A stretch of 8,400 bases of DNA from Elusimicrobia bacterium CG08_land_8_20_14_0_20_44_26 (GCA_002779055.1 PEXM01000021.1:1-8400); one strand, 5' to 3'; positions 1 to 6,691 are shown, counted from the stretch's first letter. The notes: a model not told the origin generated them from the sequence alone. Program-made: numbers and translations.

Positions 1-455
1 CTCCCCGTCATACGGAGCGCGTCGGCGAGATTGAAAAAATGCTTAAAAAGAGAAACCTGGCATATTCTCTGTTCAGCAGAAGGCGGGGGATAAAACAGGG
101 AGATAAATTTCTGATTGTTGACGTATTCGGAATTCTCGCCGATATGTATCAAATTGCGGATGTCTGCTTTGTCGGGGGTTCTCTTGTGCCGCACGGCGGG
201 CAGAACTTCGTTGAAGCCGTCAACAAGCGCAAAGCGGTCGTGGTGGGGCCGTTCAACAGCAATTTTCAGCACGAATTTGATATATTGAAGAGCGAGATGC
301 TCGTTGTCAATGATGCGGACTCTCTTAAAAAGGCGTTTGAAAAACTGATGAGGTCTCCCTCTGAGAGGGAAAAGTTGGCCGCTCTCTCTTACGAAAAGCT
401 CAAAACCCTCACCGGCGCTCTTGACAGGAACGTCCGCATAATAGCCGGAGTTTAA
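1..455 (+). CDS. waaA: 3-deoxy-D-manno-octulosonic acid (Kdo) transferase, C-terminal part only
   Basis: This is the 3' end of a GT30-family Kdo transferase, the inner-membrane enzyme that moves Kdo from CMP-Kdo to lipid A precursor. The reading frame is open from base 3 and begins PRHTERVGEIEKML, the usual family stretch just after the UDP/CMP-binding core (RHPER-type motif). The ATG at base 39 is therefore internal and the true start lies upstream of the window. The C-terminal GT-B half follows, with the signature ADVCFVGGSLVPHGGQNFVEA. Most family members have GGHNxLEPA here, so Gln replaces the common His and the following residues are also non-standard. The stop at 453-455 is one base before the ATG of the K+ channel gene, which indicates an operon. 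Whether the enzyme adds one, two or more Kdo residues cannot be read from this fragment. Confidence 0.9.
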   Translation, partial: PRHTERVGEIEKMLKKRNLAYSLFSRRRGIKQGDKFLIVDVFGILADMYQIADVCFVGGSLVPHGGQNFVEAVNKRKAVVVGPFNSNFQHEFDILKSEMLVVNDADSLKKAFEKLMRSPSEREKLAALSYEKLKTLTGALDRNVRIIAGV

Positions 456-456
456 A

Positions 457-1464
457 ATGTTTAAAAAAATTCTTCCGATAGCGCTTGTCGCTTTTTTTAT
501 CATTGCCGCCGGCACGGCGGGATATATGGTTATTGAAAAATGGAATCTGCTGGATTCGCTTTTTATGACTTCCATTACGCTTTCCTCAATCGGTTACGGA
601 GAGGTGCATCCTCTGAGCGTTCAGGGAAAAATATTCACGATGGTTCTCATAGTTTTCGGTTTCTCTATTGTCGCCGGCATAGTCGGTTTTTTTACGTCTC
701 TCATACTGAAAGGTGAGGTGGGAAACATTATAAGGAGGCAGAAAATGAACGATGCCATAAAAAAAATGGAAGGTCACCACATCGTCTGCGGTCTTTCTCC
801 CGTGGGCGAGGCGATTGTTGAAGAGTTCGTCAAAACACGTCAGAACTTTGTCGTGGTGGAGAAGGATGAAAATAACGTTGAAAAATTCAAAAGGTCCTGT
901 CCGGAATTCAATTACATAATCGGCGACGCTTCAAGCGACAACGTGCTGATTGAAGCGGGGGTGGAGAAAGCAAAAACCGTGCTTTCCTGTCTCAACAACG
1001 ACTCAATGAATCTCTATGTCGTTATTTCGGCAAAGAGTATCAATCCGAAGATAAAGATTGTCACCGCCGCCGTAGAGGATGAAGCTGCCGCGAAAATGAA
1101 GTGCGCCGGCGCCGATTACGTGGTTTCGCCTCAGAAAATAGGAGGTTTGCGGATGGCTTCCACGGCTCTGCGCCCGAACGTGGTTTCTTTTCTTGACATT
1201 ATGCTCAGGGAGTCCGAAGGCGAGTGGAGGATTGAGGAAACGGCGATTCCGCCGAAGTCCCCTTTCATCAACTACACGCTTGCGAAAAGCCAGATAAGCA
1301 AGAATACGGGGCTTGTTATAATAGCGATAAGAAAAGCGAAAACGGGAAGGTTTATGTATAACCCCGACGCTTCTACGACGCTTGAAGAAAACGACGACAT
1401 TCTTGTTTTGGGAAATCAGGAAAAAATTGAAAGACTTGTAAAATATATTTCAGAAGGAAAGTGA
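457..1464 (+). CDS. Two-helix K+ channel with cytoplasmic RCK (TrkA-N/TrkA-C) domains, MthK-like
   Basis: This is a ligand-gated potassium channel of the inner membrane, 335 aa, the full MthK-like length. TM1 is about residues 4-26, the pore helix 33-43, the selectivity filter SIGYGE 44-49 and TM2 57-84. The RCK N-lobe (about 107-225) is a Rossmann fold beginning HHIVCGLSPVGEAIVEEF, with an acidic residue closing strand 2 (VVVEKD, about E135). The RCK C-lobe (about 258-335) ends with the TrkA_C pattern 'NPD..TTLEENDDILVLG'. The filter differs from the commonest TVGYGD by T-to-S, V-to-I and D-to-E. The start at 457 has GGAG at 447-450 and lies 1 nt after the waaA stop, so it is translated from the same operon. 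A second SD/ATG pair at 732-747 could give the RCK module alone from Met97. The gating ligand (Ca2+, nucleotide or other) is not evident. Its place inside an LPS operon is unusual. Confidence 0.9.
   Translation: MFKKILPIALVAFFIIAAGTAGYMVIEKWNLLDSLFMTSITLSSIGYGEVHPLSVQGKIFTMVLIVFGFSIVAGIVGFFTSLILKGEVGNIIRRQKMNDAIKKMEGHHIVCGLSPVGEAIVEEFVKTRQNFVVVEKDENNVEKFKRSCPEFNYIIGDASSDNVLIEAGVEKAKTVLSCLNNDSMNLYVVISAKSINPKIKIVTAAVEDEAAAKMKCAGADYVVSPQKIGGLRMASTALRPNVVSFLDIMLRESEGEWRIEETAIPPKSPFINYTLAKSQISKNTGLVIIAIRKAKTGRFMYNPDASTTLEENDDILVLGNQEKIERLVKYISEGK
732..747 (+). promoter_or_regulatory. Internal Shine-Dalgarno and ATG inside the K+ channel gene, possible start for free RCK domain
   Basis: AAGGAGG at 732-738 lies 6 nt before an in-frame ATG at 745-747 (codon 97). 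The Met sits in the linker just after TM2 and about ten residues before the Rossmann core, so a protein started here would be the complete soluble RCK module of 239 aa. MthK is known to make its free RCK subunit from an internal Met at the equivalent place. The SD is made by two AGG arginine codons (I-R-R-Q-K-M). AGG is used elsewhere in this window, so chance cannot be excluded. Confidence 0.55.
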
Positions 1465-1499
1465 GCCCCGGCGAGAAGTAATTGCAAAATTTGAACGGT

Positions 1500-2486
1500 A
1501 TGAATTTTCTTGTTACGAGATTCAGTTCTCTGGGCGATGTCATTATGGCGGGTCCCGTTTTTGAAAACATAAAACTGAATTATCCGGGAAGTTTTGTTTA
1601 TTTTCTGACGAAAAAGACCTACGCGGACGTTTTTTTGCAGAGTCCTTTTGTGGACAGAATAATCGCGCTTGAAGATTATTCGCCGCTAAAACTGATATTA
1701 CTGCTGCGGCGTCTGATGCCCGATTCGGTTTTTGACCTGCACTCGTCGGCAAGAAGCATTCTGACGGATATTTTTTTTCCGGGCAGAGTTTCGCGCGTGC
1801 GCTCTTTGAGGCGCGGGCGCAAAAAAATTCTACGGGGAGAGAAAATCGTTATTCCGGATGTCATTGACAGATATCTGGATACGCTCGGGAGAAAAGATAT
1901 TGCGGTGCACACGAAAAAAACGGGGCTTTTTCTGAGCGATGAGGAGATTGCCGCCGGTAAAAAAATTCTGGCGGGACTCGGCATTCCTCCCGCCGCCGAA
2001 ATAATATGCGTAGCGCCGCAGTCAAAATGGCTCAATAAGGAGTGGCCTCATTTCCGGAGTTTTTTTGAATTGGCCGCCCGCCCCGGGAGATTTTTTCTCA
2101 TTGCGGGCGAGGATTATGACGGCGCCGAAAAAATTCTTCCCGAAAGCAGATTCTACAGAAATTTTGTGAAAAATCTCTGCGGACAGCTTGATTTAAGAAT
2201 GCTCTTTACGCTGATAAAACTTTCAGGATGCGTAATAAGCATGGATTCGGGTGCCGCCCACGCCGCCGCCGCTCTCGACAGACCCCTTATTGTTTTTTTC
2301 GGGCCCACAACGCCGGCTTTTGGTTTCGCCCCCCCGTCATCAAAAATCCTTGAGGCGGATGTGCCCTGCCGACCCTGTCATCTTCACGGCGGAAACGTGT
2401 GCGAGCGCGGCGACAGAGTGTGTCTCGCCTCAATCAGCGAGGCGCAGCTTCTTCGGGAAGTTGAAAAAATTCTTAAGGAAAAATGA
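1500..2486 (+). CDS. Heptosyltransferase-family glycosyltransferase (GT9), first copy
   Basis: This is a GT-B-fold glycosyltransferase of family 9 (WaaC/WaaF/WaaQ type), expected to add a heptose-like sugar from an ADP-sugar to the LPS inner core on the cytoplasmic face of the inner membrane. With the ATG at 1500 it is 328 aa and begins MNFLVTRFSSLGDV, which puts the family's conserved Asp at residue 13, as in WaaC and in the next gene. An in-frame TTG at 1482 after GAGAAG would add six residues and is the alternative start; neither start has a strong SD. The C-terminal nucleotide-sugar site shows MDSGAAHAAAAL and FFGPTTPAFGF. Near the end are four cysteines as CxxC-x7-C-x6-C (CRPC onward), repeated in the neighbour. 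The gene lies 35 nt after the channel gene and overlaps the next gene by four bases. Whether it acts as heptosyltransferase I, II or another GT9 enzyme is not decidable here. Confidence 0.88.
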   Translation: MNFLVTRFSSLGDVIMAGPVFENIKLNYPGSFVYFLTKKTYADVFLQSPFVDRIIALEDYSPLKLILLLRRLMPDSVFDLHSSARSILTDIFFPGRVSRVRSLRRGRKKILRGEKIVIPDVIDRYLDTLGRKDIAVHTKKTGLFLSDEEIAAGKKILAGLGIPPAAEIICVAPQSKWLNKEWPHFRSFFELAARPGRFFLIAGEDYDGAEKILPESRFYRNFVKNLCGQLDLRMLFTLIKLSGCVISMDSGAAHAAAALDRPLIVFFGPTTPAFGFAPPSSKILEADVPCRPCHLHGGNVCERGDRVCLASISEAQLLREVEKILKEK

Positions 2487-3481
2487 AAATTCTGATTATA
2501 CAGTCGGCTTTCATCGGCGATGTGGTGCTCACCTTACCTCTGGTTGAGGCCGTAAAGCAGACAGCGCCGTCGGTGGAGATACAATTTCTCACGCTTCCGG
2601 CGTATGAGCATTTTCTTGAAAAACACCCCGCAATTTCAAAAGTTATCGTGGACGATAAAAAAGGCGGCGGTAGAAGTCCGGTCAATTTTCTGAAACTTTG
2701 CAAACGCCTGAAAAATGAAAAATTTGATGAGGTTCTTATCCCCCACAGGTCGTTCAGAAGCGGGCTCCTCGCTCGGCTTTCGGGCATTAAAAAGCGCACA
2801 GGTTTTGACAATGCCGCCGGAAGTATTTTTTATACCGGATACGCGCATTACAACAAAAGCGCGCACGAAGCGGACAGAAACCTCGCGCTCGGCAAAGCCG
2901 CGGGTTTCGGAAAATGGAACGGGAAGTGGAATCTGCCGTTTAATCCGAATTTCAAAACCGGTTTTCTCATCAGACGAAAACCACTAATAACGATGAGCCC
3001 TTTTTCAAAGTGGGGAACAAAAAGATGGATTTTTTCTCATTGGGCAAAAGTTATAAATGAACTCGCCCCCATCGCGGACATAGCCGTCATCGGAAGTTCG
3101 TCAGATGCCGAACTTTGGGAAGAAATAAAAAAAGAAATCAAAAGCGAAGTCGGCGATTTTGTCGGTAAAACGGATTTCCTTGACCTTGCGGCGCTTGTGA
3201 GACAGAGCGATCTGCTGATTACGGGGGATTCGGCGCCTGCCCATTTCGCTTCGGCTTTCGGAATTAAGACGGTTGTAATTTTCGGACCCACGGTGCCGGA
3301 ATTCGGCTTCGGCCCTTACGGCGGTTCGAAAAATGCGATTGTTGAAATAAATTTAGCGTGTCGTCCCTGTAGCATCCACGGCCCGCAAAAATGTCCTCTC
3401 GGTCACCACGATTGTATGAAGAAAATAACGCCTGAAAAAGTTCTTGAGGCGGTGGAGAAACTGCTTTTAGAGACCGGCTAA
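2483..3481 (+). CDS. Heptosyltransferase-family glycosyltransferase (GT9), second copy, WaaF-like
   Basis: This is a second GT9 LPS core glycosyltransferase of 332 aa. It begins MKILIIQSAFIGDVVLTLPL, with the catalytic-type Asp at position 13. The C-terminal donor-site motifs are GDSAPAHFASAFG (about 248-260) and VIFGPTVPEFGFGP (about 265-278). A four-cysteine block, C293-x2-C296-x7-C304-x6-C311, includes CPLGHHDCM, the form common in proteins annotated as heptosyltransferase II. The ATG overlaps the stop of the first GT9 gene (ATGA, 2483-2486), so the two are translationally coupled and probably act in sequence on the growing core. The two proteins share the same architecture and cysteine spacing but are clearly diverged, so they are likely not redundant. 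The last 15 bp of the gene also encode the end of the convergent acyltransferase. The exact sugar transferred is inferred from family only. Confidence 0.88.
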   Translation: MKILIIQSAFIGDVVLTLPLVEAVKQTAPSVEIQFLTLPAYEHFLEKHPAISKVIVDDKKGGGRSPVNFLKLCKRLKNEKFDEVLIPHRSFRSGLLARLSGIKKRTGFDNAAGSIFYTGYAHYNKSAHEADRNLALGKAAGFGKWNGKWNLPFNPNFKTGFLIRRKPLITMSPFSKWGTKRWIFSHWAKVINELAPIADIAVIGSSSDAELWEEIKKEIKSEVGDFVGKTDFLDLAALVRQSDLLITGDSAPAHFASAFGIKTVVIFGPTVPEFGFGPYGGSKNAIVEINLACRPCSIHGPQKCPLGHHDCMKKITPEKVLEAVEKLLLETG

Positions 3482-4120
3482 ACGGTCGGCTTTTTCTGCG
3501 GTTTCGTTTATTTTCTCCGTTACTATTTTTGTGTATTCATTTTCATCCGCATCCTGCGGAATATAAATCGGGTCGCCGTAGGCGACGACGCCGCGCGTAA
3601 AAGGGAAGGGAACGATAAAGTTGTCCCAGGAGCGTGTTGTAAAAAAATCCCTGAATGCCGATGCAATCGGAACGAGCGGCACTCCCGTTATCTTTGCGAG
3701 GGAAACGATGCCGGGTTTCAGGACTTTTTCCGGACCTTTCGGGCCGTCAACGGTGATGGCGGTTTCAAAGCCCCTTTTAAGAAGTTTTATCATTCCGAAC
3801 GCCGCAAATTCGCCGCCGCTGCTGGAAGAACCCCTGACCGTGCGGAAACCGTAAGAATGAAGAACGCGGGAGGCGAATTCGCCGTCTTCGCTTTTGCTTG
3901 CCATAGCCGCAATTCCCTCGTTTCTTCGGGAAAAAAGCAGATAAAAAAATCTGCTGTGCCAGGAGGCGTAGATAAAATTTTTTTTCTGTCGGCGGAGTTT
4001 TAGCACCGCTTTGAAATTATGCGTTTCAACGAAGACAGACCTGCTGATAATATATGAGGCAAGATAAATCAGAAGCGAGACGAGTTTTATTTTGAACACA
4101 CTCTGTTTCTCCTCCCGCAC
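3467..4120 (-). CDS. DUF374-family lysophospholipid / lipid A acyltransferase
   Basis: This is a membrane-associated acyltransferase of the DUF374 group in the LPLAT superfamily, 217 aa, normal family length. One hydrophobic segment (about 13-30) anchors the N-terminus. Family motifs follow in order: YASWHSRFFYLL (about 51-62), SKSEDGEFASRVL (75-87), FRTVRGSSSSGG (92-103) and ITVDGPKGP (122-130), then KPGIVSLAKITGVPLVPI and YGDPI. DUF374 genes are commonly found beside waaA, and, from memory, an epsilonproteobacterial member (LpxJ) is a late lipid A acyltransferase, so secondary acylation of lipid A is the best inference. The start is GTG at 4120, chosen because AGGAGGTGAT (complement of 4124-4133) lies just upstream with a 10-nt match to the 16S anti-SD. 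It is convergent with the second GT9 gene and overlaps it by 15 bp, so it is not in that operon although it serves the same pathway. Confidence 0.88.
   Translation of the reverse strand: MREEKQSVFKIKLVSLLIYLASYIISRSVFVETHNFKAVLKLRRQKKNFIYASWHSRFFYLLFSRRNEGIAAMASKSEDGEFASRVLHSYGFRTVRGSSSSGGEFAAFGMIKLLKRGFETAITVDGPKGPEKVLKPGIVSLAKITGVPLVPIASAFRDFFTTRSWDNFIVPFPFTRGVVAYGDPIYIPQDADENEYTKIVTEKINETAEKADRLAGL
3472..3495 (+). terminator. Possible weak rho-independent terminator of the LPS operon
   Basis: GACCG (3472-3476) pairs with CGGTC (3483-3487) around a six-base loop that contains the GT9 stop codon. GGC and five T residues follow (3491-3495). The stem is only 5 bp and the T run starts three bases beyond it, so this is a weak candidate. 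It lies inside the coding end of the convergent acyltransferase gene, which leaves little other room for a terminator. Confidence 0.35.
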
Positions 4121-4226
4121 AAAATCACCTCCTGCGAATTGTCAATTTTATTCTGTTTCTGCCTTTAATTTAACAAAAAAAAACGCATTCGGGAAGTTTG
4201 GATTCCGGCGGATTTGTTAAAGAGCG

Positions 4227-4255
4227 TTGAATGAAAGCGATAACTTTGATATAAA
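4227..4255 (+). promoter_or_regulatory. Sigma70-like promoter of the aldolase gene
   Basis: TTGAAT (4227-4232) and TATAAA (4250-4255) are separated by exactly 17 bp. Transcription would start near 4262 and give a leader of about 18 nt, just enough for the SD GGAGGT at 4270-4275 and the ATG at 4280. The spacing and the short leader fit well; the assignment is by eye. Confidence 0.6.
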
Positions 4256-4279
4256 GTAAGAAAAATAACGGAGGTAGCA

Positions 4280-5230
4280 ATGTTTAGAGAACAGATTAAG
4301 GTTTTGGACTGCACGATAAGGGACGGAGGCCTTATGAACAAACACGACTTTGATATTGAGTTTGTGAAAAAAGTTTATAAAGCCATTTCGGCATCCGGTG
4401 TGGATTACATAGAACTCGGATACAAGAATTCAAAAGAACTTTTTTCGTCGAAAGAATACGGCTACTGGAAGTTCTGCGACGATGAGGTCTTGAAGCGTGT
4501 CATCGACGGCGTTGAATCAAAGACAAAATTGTCCGTAATGGTGGATGTTGGCAGGGTGAAACTTGACGATGTTAAACCGTCGTCGGAAAGTCCCGTTGAT
4601 ATGATACGGACGGCAACTTATGTCAAGGATGTTGATAAGGCGATTCACATGGCTAATCATTTCTCGGAAAAAGGTTATGAAACGACGATAAACATAATGG
4701 CGATTTCCCGCGACCAGGGCCCGGAACTCGAGGAAGCACTCCATCAGATAGAAGAGGAAAGCGCGGTCGGCATCGTCTATATCGTTGACAGTTTCGGCGC
4801 TCTTTATCAGGAGAGCGTAGAACATCTCGTGAAACTTTTCAAGAGTTTTTTAAGAACGAAGGAAGTGGGTTTTCACGGCCACAACCACCAGCAGCTCGCC
4901 TTCGGGAATACGATAGAGGCGATTATTCACAACGCCAATTATCTCGACGGAACGGTCTACGGACTCGGGCGCGCTGCGGGCAATTGCCCCCTTGAACTCA
5001 TTATCGGTTTCCTGAAAAATCCGAAGTTTGACATCCGGCCGATTCTTGATCTGATATCAAGTGAGTTTATTCCGCTGCGGGAAAAAATTGAATGGGGCTA
5101 TCTTATTCCTTATGCGATTTCCGGAATGATGAACGAGCATCCCCGCGCGGCTATGGCTTTGAGAGAAAGCGATAAAAAGGAAAACTACAGGGAGTTTTAC
5201 GAATCTTTGACGAACGTGGACGTTGAATAA
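4280..5230 (+). CDS. HMGL-like (DRE-TIM metallolyase) aldolase catalytic-domain protein
   Basis: This is a 316-aa TIM-barrel lyase of the DRE-TIM superfamily, nearest to the 4-hydroxy-2-oxovalerate aldolase (DmpG/MhpE) branch. It begins with the superfamily signature VLDCTIRDGG, in which R14 and D15 are the catalytic Arg and metal-ligand Asp. The second metal site is FHGHNH (H199 and H201), followed by LDGTVYGLGRAAGNCPLE (about 222-239). IVDSFGALY (168-176) is a barrel strand typical of the family. Expected chemistry is divalent-metal-dependent C-C bond cleavage or formation on a 2-oxo acid. The substrate is not known. The gene has its own promoter and no partner acetaldehyde dehydrogenase (DmpF) nearby, and it shows no obvious DmpG-type C-terminal communication domain, so it probably works alone. 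Similar stand-alone proteins occur near surface-polysaccharide genes in other bacteria, which fits the LPS genes upstream, but this is inference. Confidence 0.8.
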   Translation: MFREQIKVLDCTIRDGGLMNKHDFDIEFVKKVYKAISASGVDYIELGYKNSKELFSSKEYGYWKFCDDEVLKRVIDGVESKTKLSVMVDVGRVKLDDVKPSSESPVDMIRTATYVKDVDKAIHMANHFSEKGYETTINIMAISRDQGPELEEALHQIEEESAVGIVYIVDSFGALYQESVEHLVKLFKSFLRTKEVGFHGHNHQQLAFGNTIEAIIHNANYLDGTVYGLGRAAGNCPLELIIGFLKNPKFDIRPILDLISSEFIPLREKIEWGYLIPYAISGMMNEHPRAAMALRESDKKENYREFYESLTNVDVE

Positions 5231-5238
5231 GATGCTTC

Positions 5239-5339
5239 GTAACACAAATTTGTGCTCTATTGTAGTTGCCTGATTTATCAGGCGTATTAACAAAGTTGCT
5301 CAATAAATTGAGCAACCACATATCACGAACTTCTGTTAC
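5239..5339. repeat. Inverted pair of related palindromic repeat units (REPIN/BIME-like) between convergent genes
   Basis: The left unit (5239-5283) reads GTAACACAAATTTGTGCT, then GTTGC and a hairpin GCCTGAT/ATCAGGC (5268-5283). The right unit on the opposite strand (5339 back to 5295) reads GTAACAGAAGTTCGTGAT, then GTTGC and a hairpin with 9-bp arms GTTGCTCAA/TTGAGCAAC (5295-5303 and 5308-5316). The 18-base blocks match at 14 positions. Both hairpins keep ATTTAT in the centre while their stems differ in a compensated way (CTG/CAG against TCA/TGA). An 11-base spacer (5284-5294) separates them. The whole could fold as one long imperfect hairpin. There is no T-tract, but a bidirectional terminator role between the aldolase and rtcB genes is possible. 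Confidence 0.7.
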
Positions 5340-5367
5340 AGTGTAGTAGGATACGAAAGAGCAATAT

Positions 5368-6513
5368 TTATTCCGCAGCTTTGAAATTATATACAGGCGT
5401 TAGTTTTTCCTGAATCTCTACGGATGGCTCAAGCAGTTCAATGACGTCGGCGGTATCTTTGTAAACCTGCGGAGCTTCGTCTATTGTTCTTGCGGAAACC
5501 GAGGATGTCCAGATTCCCTTCATTGCCGCTTTAAACTCATTGAGATTCAGATTTTTTTTAGCCGCCGTCCGCGACATTCTTCTTCCTGCTCCGTGGGGCG
5601 CTGAATAATTCCAGTCGGGATTCCCTTTACCTCGGCCCAAAATACAGCCGTCCAGCATATTGAAAGGAATTATTATTTCCTCGTCTTTGTGTGCGGAAAT
5701 GGCGCCTTTTCGTATGATGCCGTCTTTGAAATTGATGTAGTTGTGGACGGATTCTATTTTTTCAATCCCGGAAACGTTTTGAAAGCCGAAAAATTCATTC
5801 AGTATTAAATTGCCCATAACGGCTCTGTTTAAGGCGGCGTAAATCTGGGCGGTTTTCATATCGCTTTTATAGGCGTCGGCGGCGCTTCCTTCGAGATATT
5901 CAAGCCCTTTCATATCCCCGACCTTATTTAACGCAAGGTGCTGATGGTGCAGGGCTATTTTCAGACCGAAGTTCCGGGAGCCCGAGTGAACGACAAGCCA
6001 TTTTGTTTTTCCCGCCTCATCTATTTCAATAAAATGGTTGCCTCCCCCAAGAGAGCCGATTGAGCGCATTACTCTGGCGGAATCCTGTTTCTGCTCGGCG
6101 CATATTTTTTCCACATGCGAGGAAAATCCGCCGAAGACGGTTTCCGTTTGCATTGATTTATAAATATTTTCAAGTTCGGAGTATTCGCTTTTTCTGACGT
6201 CTCTGCCCGAAGGTATGTTTTGGCGGATGAATCTGTCCAGTTTCGCGAAATCTATTTCTCTGGCTCCCGTATTCCACGCCGTCACGCCGCAGCCGATGTC
6301 AACGCCGATTACATTCGGAATCACTTTTTCTCCCATCGGAGATGTGAAGCCGATTACGGCTCCCGCCCCCGCATGCACATCGGGCATTATCCTGATATCT
6401 CCTCCGGCGAAAGCGGGATGGTTCAGGAATGTGATAATCTGTTGTCTTGCCGTCTCCTCAAGTTCCTCGCAGAAAATCTTGGCGCGGTTATATTTTCCTT
6501 CAAGTTCAATCAT
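5368..6513 (-). CDS. rtcB: RtcB-family 3'-phosphate RNA-splicing ligase
   Basis: This 381-aa RtcB joins RNA 2',3'-cyclic phosphate or 3'-phosphate ends to 5'-OH ends, using GTP and Mn2+ through a GMP-histidine intermediate. Motifs in order: MPDVHAGAGAVIGF (43-56), NVIGVDIGCG with metal ligands D72 and C75, GSLGGGNHF with H160, VVHSGSRNFG with H176, SVHNYI with H257, RKGAISAH (268-275) and NYSAPHGAGRRMSR with H307, the residue expected to carry GMP. All core ligands are present, so it should be active. It is shorter than the roughly 400-480 aa RtcB of E. coli or archaea and matches the compact bacterial subgroup. The SD is GGAGGT (complement of 6517-6522). No archease or RtcR gene is seen in the window. 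The gene is divergent from a tRNA-Gln gene and convergent with the aldolase gene. tRNA repair or stress-linked RNA ligation is the usual inferred role. Confidence 0.95.
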   Translation of the reverse strand: MIELEGKYNRAKIFCEELEETARQQIITFLNHPAFAGGDIRIMPDVHAGAGAVIGFTSPMGEKVIPNVIGVDIGCGVTAWNTGAREIDFAKLDRFIRQNIPSGRDVRKSEYSELENIYKSMQTETVFGGFSSHVEKICAEQKQDSARVMRSIGSLGGGNHFIEIDEAGKTKWLVVHSGSRNFGLKIALHHQHLALNKVGDMKGLEYLEGSAADAYKSDMKTAQIYAALNRAVMGNLILNEFFGFQNVSGIEKIESVHNYINFKDGIIRKGAISAHKDEEIIIPFNMLDGCILGRGKGNPDWNYSAPHGAGRRMSRTAAKKNLNLNEFKAAMKGIWTSSVSARTIDEAPQVYKDTADVIELLEPSVEIQEKLTPVYNFKAAE

Positions 6514-6582
6514 AAGACCTCCGCATTATTTTATTTGTTTTTCGGTTATTTTGTAAGAAGCATTTTTTTAACGTTCGTTTGT

Positions 6583-6611
6583 TTGATTTTGCGGTTGGAA
6601 TTTTGTATTTT
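6583..6611 (+). promoter_or_regulatory. Promoter of tRNA-Gln
   Basis: TTGATT (6583-6588) and TATTTT (6606-6611) are 17 bp apart. The predicted start, near 6618, falls at or one base before the mature tRNA 5' end at 6619, so the primary transcript would have almost no leader for RNase P to remove. The -10 match is moderate. Confidence 0.45.
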
Positions 6612-6618
6612 AGACCAT

Positions 6619-6691
6619 TGCCGGGTCGTTCAATTGGTAGGACACCAGACTCTGAATCTGGCCGTTGGAGGTTCAAATCCTCCCCCGGCAG
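6619..6691 (+). tRNA. tRNA-Gln (anticodon CUG)
   Basis: A complete cloverleaf can be drawn. The acceptor stem is TGCCGGG (6619-6625) with CCCGGCA (6684-6690), and the discriminator is G at 6691, as expected for tRNA-Gln. The D stem is GTTC/GGAC (6628-6631, 6640-6643, one G-U pair). The anticodon stem CCAGA/TCTGG (6645-6649, 6657-6661) holds loop CTCTGAA with anticodon CTG at 6652-6654. The T arm is GGAGG-TTCAAAT-CCTCC (6667-6683). The 3' CCA is not encoded and must be added by a nucleotidyltransferase. It decodes CAG. The U1-A72 pair is also typical of tRNA-Gln. Confidence 0.96.

Noticed and set aside
39..455. A short complete gene starting at ATG 39
   Set aside because: The frame is open to the window edge and the residues upstream match the Kdo transferase family, so the gene is simply cut by the window.
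1482..1499. TTG start for the first GT9 gene
   Set aside because: The ATG at 1500 gives the usual GT9 N-terminus with Asp at residue 13, matching the paralogue next door. The TTG remains possible because GAGAAG precedes it.
1676..2035. Minus-strand open frame of 119 codons inside the first GT9 gene
   Set aside because: It is antisense to a gene with conserved motifs and its composition is that of a shadow frame (Ser/Arg-rich).
2251..2547. Open frame of 98 codons on the + strand
   Set aside because: It is an out-of-frame shadow spanning the end of one GT9 gene and the start of the next, both of which have clear family motifs.
5243..5254. CACAAATTTGTG palindrome as a stand-alone CRP/FNR-like operator
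   Set aside because: It lies just after a gene's stop, not in a promoter, and the matching position in the inverted partner unit is part of the same repeat, so it is better explained as part of that element.
6528..6556. Minus-strand TTACAA-N17-TAAAAT as an rtcB promoter
   Set aside because: The predicted start site would fall inside the rtcB Shine-Dalgarno site and the -35 match is poor.
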